DNA of 64,000 bases from Aeromicrobium choanae (lineage in GTDB: Bacteria; Actinomycetota; Actinomycetes; Propionibacteriales; Nocardioidaceae). Below, piece by piece: positions 39,226-47,563 of this stretch. The notes beneath the pieces are model-generated. The model saw only the letters and a list, made by a program, of their open reading frames with translations. It did no database searches and was not told the origin of the DNA. A program made the translations under genes and the position numbers. Numbering within the stretch: position 1 is the stretch's first letter; each line of letters opens with the position of its first letter. The stretch lies in assembly GCF_900167475.1 (NCBI RefSeq), contig NZ_LT796768.1, forward strand, positions 1,550,001-1,614,000, in the 5' to 3' direction.

Positions 39226-40869
39226 TCAGCCACGCCGCATGACGCTTGAGACCACATACCTCAGCTCCTCCACACGCAGCAGGCGCGCGACCAGGACCGT
39301 GGTGACCGCGCCGGCCAGGCCCACCAGGACGAGCTCGCCCAGCGCGGAAAGCGGCGAGAGGTCGCCCTCGGCCACGAAGCGGCCCCAGCCCCAGCGGCCG
39401 AGCAGCATCACCGCGGCCGCCGCGAGGCAGACGAGGGCGAGCCTGACGACGAAGCGCACCGTCTCGGGATCGGCCAGCGACCCGATCCGACGTGACAGCA
39501 CCGTGGCCGAGATCGCCAGGCCCACCGTGTAGGCCAGTCCGTAGGCCAGGGCCAGCCGCGTGGAGACCTCGATCGGCGCGGCGCCGGTGGTGAGCGCGAC
39601 GGCCAGGGCGATGTTCACGCCGGCGATGGCCAGCTGGATCCAGAAGGGCGTCCGGGTGTCCTCCAGCGCGTAGAACCCGCGCAGGACGATGTAGTGGGTG
39701 CTGAACATGACCAGCGCCAGGGCGAAGGCCGAGATGGTCGTCCCGATGGCGTCGGTGTTGCCGCGCGCCGCGCCGAATCCCGCCAGGACCGACGCGATCG
39801 GCAGTCCGAGGCAGGCCACCGCGACCGCGATGGGCGCGATCAGCATCAGGGCCAGGCGCAGCGTGCGGCTCAGCTCGAGGCGCATTCGGGCGTAGTCGTG
39901 CTCCGCGGCCCGCGCGGCGAGCGTGGGGATGATCGCCGTGGCCAAGGACACCGTGATGACGCCGTGCGGCACCTGGCTGATGAGGAAGCCGACGTCGTAG
40001 ACGACCTGTCCCGCGCTGGAGACCTTCTGCTTCACGCCCTCGATGTCGGCGCCGGACGCGAGCCGGACGATGACGAAGTACGCGATCTGGTTGACGACGA
40101 TGAAAGCCAGGGTCCAGGCGCCGAGCCGCAGCGTGTGGCCCAGGCCGACGCCGCGGAAGTCGAACCGCGGGCGGTAGCGGAAGCCCACCTGACGCAGGAA
40201 GGGCACCAGCACGAGGGCCTGCACGGCGATGCCGAGCGTCGATCCCAGGCCGAGCAGCCAGGCCTCTGCGGTGCTGAAGCCGTCGGCGGCGCCCGGGCTG
40301 GCCACGCCGAAGATCACGGCGTAGGCGCCCAGGACCGCGAGCGCCACGAGGTTGTTCACGATCGGTGCCCACATCATCGGGCCGAAGCGCTGGCGGGAGT
40401 TCAGGATCTGGCCCACCAGCACGAAGGCGCCGTAGAAGAAGACCTGAGGCATGCACAGCAGCATCAGCAGGTAGGCCGACTCGCGCTGGCGGGTGAACTC
40501 GTCGGTGAACATGTCCGCGCCGAACAGCAGGCGCAGGAGCACCGGCACCGCGATCATCAGCACGATCGTGGCCGCACCCAGCACGAGGAGGCCGAGGGTG
40601 ACGATGCGGTTCGCGTACGCGTCGCCCCCGTCGGGGTCGTTCTTCATGGCGCGCACGAGCTGGGGCACCAGCACGACGTTGAAGATGCCGCCGGCCACGA
40701 GGATGTACAGCGAGTTCGGGATCGAGTTCGCGACGTTGAACAGCGAGCCGTTCAGCGCGCTGCCGACCACCGCGAGCAGCACGAGCGACCGCAGCAGGCC
40801 CGTGATGCGCGAGACGATCGTCCCGAGCGCCATCCAGGCACTGGCGCGGGCGAGGTTCGGGTCACTCAT
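39226..40869 (-). CDS. murJ: Lipid II flippase MurJ (MviN)
   Basis: A 547-residue MOP-superfamily membrane protein with about 14 helices, which moves lipid II across the membrane for peptidoglycan synthesis. Typical segments are the N-terminal SAWMALGTIVSRITGLLRS and FYGAFVLVGQILNSRQRFGPMMWAPIVNN. Unlike the mycobacterial protein it stops after the membrane domain, the pseudokinase being separate. ATG at 40869 overlaps the DUF6049 stop by eight bases. Confidence 0.93.
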   Translation of the reverse strand: MSDPNLARASAWMALGTIVSRITGLLRSLVLLAVVGSALNGSLFNVANSIPNSLYILVAGGIFNVVLVPQLVRAMKNDPDGGDAYANRIVTLGLLVLGAATIVLMIAVPVLLRLLFGADMFTDEFTRQRESAYLLMLLCMPQVFFYGAFVLVGQILNSRQRFGPMMWAPIVNNLVALAVLGAYAVIFGVASPGAADGFSTAEAWLLGLGSTLGIAVQALVLVPFLRQVGFRYRPRFDFRGVGLGHTLRLGAWTLAFIVVNQIAYFVIVRLASGADIEGVKQKVSSAGQVVYDVGFLISQVPHGVITVSLATAIIPTLAARAAEHDYARMRLELSRTLRLALMLIAPIAVAVACLGLPIASVLAGFGAARGNTDAIGTTISAFALALVMFSTHYIVLRGFYALEDTRTPFWIQLAIAGVNIALAVALTTGAAPIEVSTRLALAYGLAYTVGLAISATVLSRRIGSLADPETVRFVVRLALVCLAAAAVMLLGRWGWGRFVAEGDLSPLSALGELVLVGLAGAVTTVLVARLLRVEELRYVVSSVMRRG

Positions 40870-42916
40870 CGGGGCCCTCGAAGCCGTCGGCCTCCGCGTC
40901 CGGAGCGGCGGCCCTGCGACGGCGCCGGCCCAGGAAGCGGCGGGCCCACGTGGCGACCACGAGCAGTCCCGCCGCGGCCATGGCGGCCCACACGATGAGC
41001 CCCACGTTGCTGCTGCGGATGTTGAACACGGCCGGCTCGCCGAAGGTCACGCCGGCGTCGGTCGCCAGGCGTGCGCTGACCGTGCTCGAGGTCTGGTCGC
41101 CGAGGTCGACCTGCACGGTGAACGTGTGTCGTTCGCCGGCGTCGATCTCGACGACGTCGATGTCGTCGAGCTGCAGCGAGGGGTTGTCGGCGACCAGGTC
41201 CAGTCCGACGCGCACGGTCTTGTCGGTCTCGTTCGCCAGGGTGAGCGGGAAGCCGCCGCGGCTGCTCGACAGGGTGATGGTGGACGGGCTGTCGATCGAG
41301 ATGCTGTCCAGATCGGACTCCAGCGCCGCGAGCTCGCGATCCACCCGCTGGTCGAGCGCGGTGGTGTTCGACCGCCAGCGGACCGACATCAGCGCCGCGA
41401 TGTCGCGGTCGTGGTCGGGCCGGGTGGGATCGACCACCACGGAGTCGTGGAGGTCGGCCACGTCCGAGAGGTTCGCGATGGCGTCGAGGGAGCCGGCGCC
41501 CAAGGAGCGCGTCTCGACGTCCTCGACCACGTCGCCGCTGTAGTTCAGGGGGGCCGAGCGGGTCAGGTCCGTGGCGGTAACCGGACGGGTGAGGCCACCC
41601 GAGCCGGCGGTCGTCACCGCCTCCGCGACCACCGGGCCGCCCGTGGTGCCGGGATCCCAGCTCGGATCCACGATCGTGAGGGCGTCGGACCGGGAGTTCT
41701 TGTCGCTCTCGCGCGAGACCGCGCCGAGCGCCGCGTCGGTCAGGATGCGCTGACGCATCGTCACGGGCGTCTCGCTGCCGGGCACGTCGGGCAGCGCGCC
41801 GTTGACGAGCAGCGGCAGCGGTCCGTTGAGGGTCTCGAGGTTCACGACCGACCCCAGGCGGGGCTCCCAGCCGGGCAGGGTCTGGCGCGAGACGAGCGTG
41901 GGCCCATCGCCGCGGGCGCGGATGTCCTCGAGCATCGTCAGCGTGGTGCCGGCGATCGTGGGCCACGAGGCCCGTGGTCCGCTCAGGGCGTTGTCCGCCA
42001 GGCTGTCGTCGGTGGCCTGGTCGACCCGCTTCCACAGCACTTCGGCGTTCTCCGGGTAGCGGCTCAGGGCGAGCTCGTCGGGGCGCGCGTACGACACGAT
42101 CCACGTGGCCGAGTCGAGCGACAGCTCGCGCAGGTCGGCGAGCCAGTCGGTCACCGCGGCCGTGTCGGCCGCGGTGAGGTCCACGCCCTTCGGCAGGTTC
42201 TCGGGATCAGTCAGCCGGGTGAGGTCGTCGAGGATCGAGGGGTCCAGCACGATCGACCGGCCCTCGCGCGGCGTGGCGGCTGCGGCGTCGAGGTAGTGAC
42301 GCAGCTGGCCCTGCTGCACCGATCGGGCGGCCTCCTCCAGCTCGCTGCCGTCGGGCTCCCACGTGGGCGTGAACGGCCAGACGATGCCCGCCGGGACGGG
42401 CGCGGCCGGATCCGGCACCCACGGCAGGAAGGTGGTGGCCCGGGCCACCGCGTCGTTCGACCGCTGGCCCTCGTCGTCGGTGGCCAGCACCTGGACGCCG
42501 ACGGGGTACACCCCGCCCGGCCCGGCCAGCCCCAGCCGCGAGACGGGCACCGAGATCCGGAACCGGCGCACCCCTCCCGGGGCGAGGTCGCCCAGCTCGG
42601 CGAAGGAGCCGGCGTCGATCACGCGCTCGCCGGTGTAGGACTGGCCGTCCTCGATGGCGGACTCGATCTGGCCGCGGGACTGGAACGGGGTGCGCGGGAT
42701 GACGAGGTAGGCCTGCACCGAGGTCCAGGGGGTGGAGCCGGTGTTGCGGACGATGCCGCTCATCGTGATGGTGGCGTCGGCGGAGAGGCGCGAGGGGGTC
42801 AGGCCGTCGATGCGGACGCCCAGCGAGCCGTCGGAGGCGGTGGCGGTGGGGCTCGGAGCACCCACGAGCAGTGACACCGCGACCACGAGGGCGGTCAGCC
42901 ACGCGCGGATCGTCAC
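40862..42916 (-). CDS. DUF6049 family secreted/membrane protein (Rv3909-like)
   Basis: A 684-residue envelope protein: signal sequence (TIRAWLTALVVAVSLLVGAPSPTATA), a large extracellular region of about 600 residues with Ig-like segments at both ends (RLSADATITMSGIVRNTGS near the start, LTLANETDKTVRVGLDLVADN near the end), one membrane helix (GLIVWAAMAAAGLLVVATWA) and a basic cytoplasmic tail. It occupies the conserved position between pcnA and murJ in actinobacteria, which suggests a role in envelope growth, but no activity is known. GTG at 42916 lies six bases after TACGAT. Confidence 0.82.
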   Translation of the reverse strand: MTIRAWLTALVVAVSLLVGAPSPTATASDGSLGVRIDGLTPSRLSADATITMSGIVRNTGSTPWTSVQAYLVIPRTPFQSRGQIESAIEDGQSYTGERVIDAGSFAELGDLAPGGVRRFRISVPVSRLGLAGPGGVYPVGVQVLATDDEGQRSNDAVARATTFLPWVPDPAAPVPAGIVWPFTPTWEPDGSELEEAARSVQQGQLRHYLDAAAATPREGRSIVLDPSILDDLTRLTDPENLPKGVDLTAADTAAVTDWLADLRELSLDSATWIVSYARPDELALSRYPENAEVLWKRVDQATDDSLADNALSGPRASWPTIAGTTLTMLEDIRARGDGPTLVSRQTLPGWEPRLGSVVNLETLNGPLPLLVNGALPDVPGSETPVTMRQRILTDAALGAVSRESDKNSRSDALTIVDPSWDPGTTGGPVVAEAVTTAGSGGLTRPVTATDLTRSAPLNYSGDVVEDVETRSLGAGSLDAIANLSDVADLHDSVVVDPTRPDHDRDIAALMSVRWRSNTTALDQRVDRELAALESDLDSISIDSPSTITLSSSRGGFPLTLANETDKTVRVGLDLVADNPSLQLDDIDVVEIDAGERHTFTVQVDLGDQTSSTVSARLATDAGVTFGEPAVFNIRSSNVGLIVWAAMAAAGLLVVATWARRFLGRRRRRAAAPDAEADGFEGPDE

Positions 42917-42922
42917 CACGTC

Positions 42923-42928
42923 ATCGTA
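42923..42928 (-). promoter_or_regulatory. -10 hexamer TACGAT for the DUF6049-murJ-pseudokinase operon
   Basis: TACGAT on the minus strand, six bases, then GTG at 42916; an adjacent GTG at 42919 is only three bases away and less likely. Confidence 0.45.
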
Positions 42929-42960
42929 GTGGGAGCGACGTCGGCGTCCGTGGCTGCGAC

Positions 42961-44385
42961 TCAGCGCGCGGCCCACCACGCGCGCAGCGCCTCGATCGCC
43001 TGGTCCTCGGGCAGCGGACCCCGGTCCATACGCAGGTCCAGCAGGAAGCGGTACGCCTCGCCGACCTCGCGGCCGGGACCGATGTCCAGGACCTCCATGA
43101 TGCGGTTGCCGTCGAGGTCGGGGCGGATGGACTGCAGCTCCTCCTGCGCGGCCAGCTGGGTGATGCGCTGCTCCAGCTCGTCGTAGGTGCGCTGCAGGCG
43201 CAGCGCCTTGCGCTGGTTGCGCGTGGTGCTGTCGGCACGGGTGAGGATGTGCAGGCGCTCGAGCTGGTCGCCTGCGTCGCGGACGTAGCGCCGGACGGCG
43301 GAGTCGGTCCAGTCCCCGCTGCCGTAGCCGTGGAACCTCAGGTGCAGCTCCACCAGCATGGCGACGTCGTCGGTGATCTCGTTGGGATAGCGCAGCGCGC
43401 GCATGCGCTTGCGGGCCAGCTTCGCCCCCACGACGTCGTGGTGGTGGAACGTGACGGTGCCGTCGCCGGTGAACCGCCTGGTGCGCGGCTTGCCGATGTC
43501 GTGCAGCAGCGCCGCGAGGCGGATCGTGAGGTCGGGACGCTGGTCGAGCCGGTGCTCGAGCGCGATCGCCTGCTCCAGCACGGTCAGCGAGTGCTCGTAG
43601 ACGTCCTTGTGGCGGTGGTGCTCGTCGCGCTCCAGCTGCAGCGCCGGCAGCTCGGGCAGCACCCGCTCGGCCAGCCCGGTGTCCACGAGGACGCGCAGGC
43701 CCAGGACGGGGTGGTCCGACAGCAGCAGCTTGTTCAGCTCGTCGCGCACGCGCTCGGCCGAGACGATCCCGATGCGGTCGGCCATCGACACCATCGCCTC
43801 GGTGACGTCGGGCGCGGCGATGAAGCCGAGCTGGCCGACGAATCGGGCCGCGCGCATCATCCGCAGCGGGTCGTCGCCGAAGGAGACGTCGGGGCCGATC
43901 GGCGTGCGCAGGGTGCGGTCGGCGAGGTCGTCGAGTCCGCCGTGGACGTCGACGAACTCCAGGCCGGGCAGCCGGACCGCCATCGCGTTCACGGTGAAGT
44001 CGCGCCGCGCGAGGTCGTCGTTCAGGTTCGTGCCGAACGCCACGACCGGCTTGCGCGACTGGGGGTCGTACTCGTCGGCGCGGTACGTGGTGATCTCGAG
44101 CGTCTCGGTGCCCTTGCGGACGCCGATGGTGCCGAAGGCGCGGCCCACGTCCCACGTGGTGTCGGCCCAGCCCTTGACGATCTGCTCGATCTCGTCGGGC
44201 GACGCGGAGGTGGTGAAGTCCAGGTCGGTGACGGGGCGGCCCAGCAGCGCGTCGCGGACGGGTCCGCCGACGAGGGCGATCTCGTGGCCGGCGTCGTCGA
44301 AACGTGCGCCCAGCTGGGTCAGCACGGGATGGGTCGCACGCAACTCGTCGAGGCGCGTCTTCTCGTGCGCGGTCAATTCGGCCAC
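42961..44385 (-). CDS. pcnA: CCA tRNA nucleotidyltransferase
   Basis: A 474-residue enzyme adding or repairing the 3' CCA of tRNAs, needed here because tRNA-Ile (18651-18725) lacks an encoded CCA. The nucleotidyltransferase head has LVGGPVRDALLGRPVTDLDF near 38-57 with the catalytic Asp pair, followed by RRDFTVNAMA and DDPLRMMRAARF. A C-terminal HD domain contains LAALLHDIGKPRTR and FHHHDVVGA. GTG at 44385 lies eight bases after TAGACT (44394-44399), again a leaderless-type start. Confidence 0.93.
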   Translation of the reverse strand: MAELTAHEKTRLDELRATHPVLTQLGARFDDAGHEIALVGGPVRDALLGRPVTDLDFTTSASPDEIEQIVKGWADTTWDVGRAFGTIGVRKGTETLEITTYRADEYDPQSRKPVVAFGTNLNDDLARRDFTVNAMAVRLPGLEFVDVHGGLDDLADRTLRTPIGPDVSFGDDPLRMMRAARFVGQLGFIAAPDVTEAMVSMADRIGIVSAERVRDELNKLLLSDHPVLGLRVLVDTGLAERVLPELPALQLERDEHHRHKDVYEHSLTVLEQAIALEHRLDQRPDLTIRLAALLHDIGKPRTRRFTGDGTVTFHHHDVVGAKLARKRMRALRYPNEITDDVAMLVELHLRFHGYGSGDWTDSAVRRYVRDAGDQLERLHILTRADSTTRNQRKALRLQRTYDELEQRITQLAAQEELQSIRPDLDGNRIMEVLDIGPGREVGEAYRFLLDLRMDRGPLPEDQAIEALRAWWAAR

Positions 44386-44421
44386 AAGGGTCGAGTCTAT
44401 CGGGCTCGGCGCTGCGTCACG

Positions 44422-44486
44422 TATGCTGGAGCGCATGGAGAACTGAGATCCCGCCCCCGCCCACCCGCGACCCGGAGATCTCCATG
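44422..44486 (+). promoter_or_regulatory. Leader of the ABC-F gene: -10, micro-ORF and start-masking hairpin
   Basis: TATGCT (44422-44427) is followed by seven bases and a four-codon frame ATG GAG AAC TGA (44435-44446). ATGGAGA (44435-44441) is complementary to TCTCCAT (44479-44485), and GAGATC (44445-44450) to GATCTC (44477-44482), so the ribosome site GGAG (44474-44477) and ATG of the ABC-F gene can be hidden. The layout is that of a ribosome-stalling attenuator; this is an inference. Confidence 0.5.
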
Positions 44487-46067
44487 TCATCCTTCCTCTC
44501 TCTTTCCCATGCCTCGTTCGTGCTGCCCGAGGGACGCACGATCCTCGACGACCTCACCTTCGGCCTCGGTCCCGGTCGGCACGGACTCGTCGGCGACAAC
44601 GGGAGCGGCAAGTCCACGCTGCTGCGGCTCCTGGCCGGCGAGCTCGAGCCCACGTCGGGTGCCGTCGACGTGAGTGGCCGCCGTGCGTACCTCCCCCAGA
44701 CCCGTGCCTCCGCCGGCTCCACGGTGGCCGACGTCCTGGGCGTGGCACCCGCGCTGGCCGCGCTCGCGCGGATCGAGGAGGGCTCGGTCGACCCTGCCGA
44801 CTACGACCTCGTCGGCGACGACTGGGACCTGCCCGATCGCGTCGAGCGCTGGCTCGAGCAGGTCGGTCTCGGTGGTCTCGGGCCGGACCGTCCCGTTTCG
44901 GCGATCTCCGGCGGTGAGTCGACGATGCTGCGGCTCGCGGGCCTCATGGTCGGCGAGCCGGAGGTCCTGCTGCTCGACGAGCCGACGAACGACCTCGACG
45001 CCGCCGCTCGCGGGCGGCTCGCGCGGATCGTGGACGAGTTCACCGGAGTTCTCGTCGTGGTGAGCCACGACCGAAGCCTGCTCGAGCGTGTCGACCACAT
45101 CGGCGAGGTCCGAGCGGGCGCGGTGCGATGGTTCGGCGGGGCGTTCAGCGACTACGCGGCCGCGGTCGAGGCGGAGCAGGAGGCGGCGCTCAGGGCCGTC
45201 TCGGCGGCGAAGGCCGACGTGCGGCGGCAGCGTCAGGACCTCATGGACCAGCAGACCAAGCAGGCGCGCCGCGATCGCAGGGGCCGAGCGAACGCCGACA
45301 GCCTGCCCAGGATCATCGCGGGGACGTACCAGCGCAGGGCCGAGGTCACCTCGGGCCGGCTCCGCGGGATGCACGAGGACCGGCTCGACGGGTCGCGGGC
45401 CGCGCTGGCCACGGCCGAGGAGCGCGTTCGCGACGACCGCCGGATTCGGGTGGACCTGCCTGACACGGAGGTGCCCGCCCGGCGGGAGGTGTTGCGTGCC
45501 GAGGGCCTGGTCCCCGCGTTCGGGACGTCGCAGCCCTTCGACCTCGACCTGCGTGGGCCCGAGAGGATCGCGCTCGTGGGGCGCAACGGCGCGGGCAAGT
45601 CCTCGCTGCTGCGCGCCCTGCTCGGGCTGCAGGAGCCGAGGTCCGGCCGTTCGGTGGTGCACGTGCCGTGGAGGTACCTGCCGCAGGGCGTCGACCTGCT
45701 CGACCCCGAGCGGACGGTGCTCGAGAACGTGCGGGACGCGGCGCCCGAGGCCGACCCGGGAACCGTGCGGGCCCAGCTCGCGCGCTTCCTGTTCCGCGGG
45801 AACGCCGTGGACCAGGTGACGTCCACGCTGTCGGGCGGCGAGCGGTGGCGCGCCACCCTGGCCAGCCTGCTGCTGGCGACCCCGGCGCCGCAGCTGCTCG
45901 TCCTGGACGAGCCCACCAACAACCTCGACCTGGCCAGCATCGCGCACCTGACCGAGGTGCTCGACTCCTACCGCGGCGCCCTGCTGGTGGTCAGCCACGA
46001 CGCGTCGTTCCTCGCCGACCTGTCCCTCGACCGCACGATCGAGATGGCCCGAAGTTTCCCCGGTTAA
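44484..46067 (+). CDS. ABC-F family ATPase (putative ribosome protection/translation factor)
   Basis: A 527-residue protein with two ABC ATPase domains and no membrane part. Domain 1 has GDNGSGKSTLLRLL and AISGGEST; domain 2 has GRNGAGKSSLLRALLG and LSGGERWR; both have Walker B LLLDEPTNDLD / LVLDEPTNNLD. The linker (about 235-330) is basic and helical (RRQRQDLMDQQTKQARRDRRG), the part that reaches the ribosomal tRNA sites. Such proteins either release antibiotics from ribosomes or tune translation. The leader suggests drug-induced expression. The last codons and stop are formed by repeat copy 2. Confidence 0.88.
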   Translation: MSSFLSLSHASFVLPEGRTILDDLTFGLGPGRHGLVGDNGSGKSTLLRLLAGELEPTSGAVDVSGRRAYLPQTRASAGSTVADVLGVAPALAALARIEEGSVDPADYDLVGDDWDLPDRVERWLEQVGLGGLGPDRPVSAISGGESTMLRLAGLMVGEPEVLLLDEPTNDLDAAARGRLARIVDEFTGVLVVVSHDRSLLERVDHIGEVRAGAVRWFGGAFSDYAAAVEAEQEAALRAVSAAKADVRRQRQDLMDQQTKQARRDRRGRANADSLPRIIAGTYQRRAEVTSGRLRGMHEDRLDGSRAALATAEERVRDDRRIRVDLPDTEVPARREVLRAEGLVPAFGTSQPFDLDLRGPERIALVGRNGAGKSSLLRALLGLQEPRSGRSVVHVPWRYLPQGVDLLDPERTVLENVRDAAPEADPGTVRAQLARFLFRGNAVDQVTSTLSGGERWRATLASLLLATPAPQLLVLDEPTNNLDLASIAHLTEVLDSYRGALLVVSHDASFLADLSLDRTIEMARSFPG

Positions 46068-46142
46068 CAGGGGAAACTGTCACGATGCGGGGGAAGTTTC
46101 CCCCGCTCTGTGAGGGGAAACCCTGTTAACCGGGGAAACTTC
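46051..46142. repeat. Palindromic intergenic element, copy 2 (18-bp terminal inverted repeats)
   Basis: A 92-bp element with perfect 18-bp end repeats: GAAGTTTCCCCGGTTAAC (46051-46068) and its complement (46125-46142). Inside are a further GTTAACAGGGGAAAC, the same central 20-mer as copy 1, GCGGGGGAAGTTTCCCCCGC (46087-46106), and AGGGGAAACCCTGTTAAC. It begins inside the ABC-F gene and supplies its last five codons and stop. As for copy 1, it lies between convergent genes. Confidence 0.75.
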
Positions 46143-46164
46143 ACAACCGGACGGGCACGCGAAA

Positions 46165-46189
46165 GGGGCCGGCCCACCGGGCCGGCCCC
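46165..46189 (-). terminator. Terminator of the Liv-type importer operon
   Basis: An 11-bp perfect stem GGGGCCGGCCC (46165-46175) and complement (46179-46189) with loop ACC; on the minus strand it is followed by TTTCGCG. It lies 15 bases after the stop of the binding-protein gene. Confidence 0.65.
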
Positions 46190-46204
46190 CTCACGTGCCG
46201 TGCG

Positions 46205-47503
46205 TCAGCCCTGGAGGGCGAAGCAGGGCTCGGTGTAGTCGTAGCCCTCGGCCGTCGGGCCGGCCGACATCTCCTGGACGATCGAGACGCCGGTCGGCGC
46301 CTCCTTGTCGACCCCACCGATGACGCTCTGGCGCCAGGCCACGTCGTTCGGCTCACCGGTCTGGTTGAACGCCTCGTCGGGCAGCATGCCCTCGTAGTCG
46401 ACGCTGTCCAGCTCGGTCGAGGCCTTCACCACGTTCTCGCGGGTGATGCCACCGTCCATGTCGGCAGCAGCCTTGAGCGCGGCGAGCAGCGGGTACTCCC
46501 ACACCCAACCGGAGGTGTAGCCGTCGCTCGGCGAGTCCACGTCGGCCAGTGCGTCACGCATGGCAGCGTGACCGTCCGACTCGGTGCCCCACGGGCCCCA
46601 CGGAGCTGCCTGGAAGTACATCGCCTCGAGCGCCGGAGCCGCCTCGGTCTGCAGCAGGGCCGGGTTCCACGTGGGGCTGGACCCCACGACGGTGCCCTTC
46701 CACCCCTGCGCTGCCGCGCCACCGAGGATCGTGGCCATCTCGGCCGGTCCGGTGGTGACGTAGATCAGGTCGGGCTTCTCCTTCAGCACCGCCGCGACGG
46801 CACCGGCCTGGTTGTCCTGGCCGGTCGCGGTCTCGATGGCCTTGAAGTCGAGGTTGTTGGCCTCGGCCGCCGCCTCGACGCCCGCCGCGGCGTCTCCGCC
46901 GTAGTCGTTCGGGTAGTGGATCGCGAGCACCTTGCCCTTGACGCCACGGTTCTCCACGGCCCAGTCGACGCCGTTCATGGCCTCGAAGCAGTAGTTCGCG
47001 CCCGACTGGAGGATCTGGTCCTCGAAGTCCCACGCGGAGTTCCACGAGGCCGGCACGCCGACGACGTTGTCGGACTTCATGTCCTCCAGGATCGCCAGGG
47101 TCTGCGAGGAGCCCAGCGTCTGACCCAGCGCCAGGATGTCGTTGCGCATCTCCTGGTACTTCTTGTTGTGGATCTCGGGGTTGTACTCGGCGTCAGCGAC
47201 GTACTTGTCGATGTTGACGTCGTAGCCGCCCACGCCGCCGTCCTGGTTGACCTTGTTCCAGAAGGCCTTCTGGGCCTCGGTGATCGGCACGGCCAACGGA
47301 GCGAACGGGCCCTTCGTGAGGTCGGAGATCGCACCCAGGTAGATGCACCCGTTGTCCTCGTTCACGGCCTCCGGACATGCCTCCTCGGTGATTCCGGGAC
47401 CTGAGGCGCTGTCCTCGTCGCCTCCGCCACGGCAGCCTGCCAGCACGAGGGCCGCCACCGCCGCACCGGCGACCACGCGGGCCCACTGTCGGTGTTGCTT
47501 CAT
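46205..47503 (-). CDS. Liv-type ABC transporter substrate-binding lipoprotein
   Basis: A 432-residue periplasmic-binding-fold lipoprotein. The signal ends in the lipobox VLAG with the acylated Cys at 24, followed by a Gly/Asp/Ser spacer. The body resembles the branched-chain amino acid binding (Peripla_BP_6) family: NKVNQDGGVGGYDVN, LAILEDMKSDNVVGVPASW and KGKVLAIHYPNDYGGDAAAGVEAAAEANN. It is the last gene of an operon that also encodes an acyl-CoA ligase, so the ligand may be an organic acid rather than an amino acid. GC-rich ribosome site AGGAGG before ATG. Confidence 0.87.
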   Translation of the reverse strand: MKQHRQWARVVAGAAVAALVLAGCRGGGDEDSASGPGITEEACPEAVNEDNGCIYLGAISDLTKGPFAPLAVPITEAQKAFWNKVNQDGGVGGYDVNIDKYVADAEYNPEIHNKKYQEMRNDILALGQTLGSSQTLAILEDMKSDNVVGVPASWNSAWDFEDQILQSGANYCFEAMNGVDWAVENRGVKGKVLAIHYPNDYGGDAAAGVEAAAEANNLDFKAIETATGQDNQAGAVAAVLKEKPDLIYVTTGPAEMATILGGAAAQGWKGTVVGSSPTWNPALLQTEAAPALEAMYFQAAPWGPWGTESDGHAAMRDALADVDSPSDGYTSGWVWEYPLLAALKAAADMDGGITRENVVKASTELDSVDYEGMLPDEAFNQTGEPNDVAWRQSVIGGVDKEAPTGVSIVQEMSAGPTAEGYDYTEPCFALQG

Positions 47504-47563
47504 CTTTTTCCTCCTGGGTGGTTCGACGGTGCGGTTGCACCGCCACGGCCTCGCGGCCGGGGT

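Noticed and set aside
37607-40456. Minus-strand frame of about 950 codons that appears to fuse part of the murJ region to the pseudokinase
   Set aside because: The upstream part is murJ read in a wrong frame. The true murJ frame ends at 39226 and the pseudokinase starts at 39178 with its own GGAGGA.
40862-44155. Minus-strand frame of about 1100 codons joining DUF6049 with an N-terminal extension over pcnA
   Set aside because: The extension is pcnA out of frame. A signal peptide begins at 42916, preceded by a -10 hexamer.
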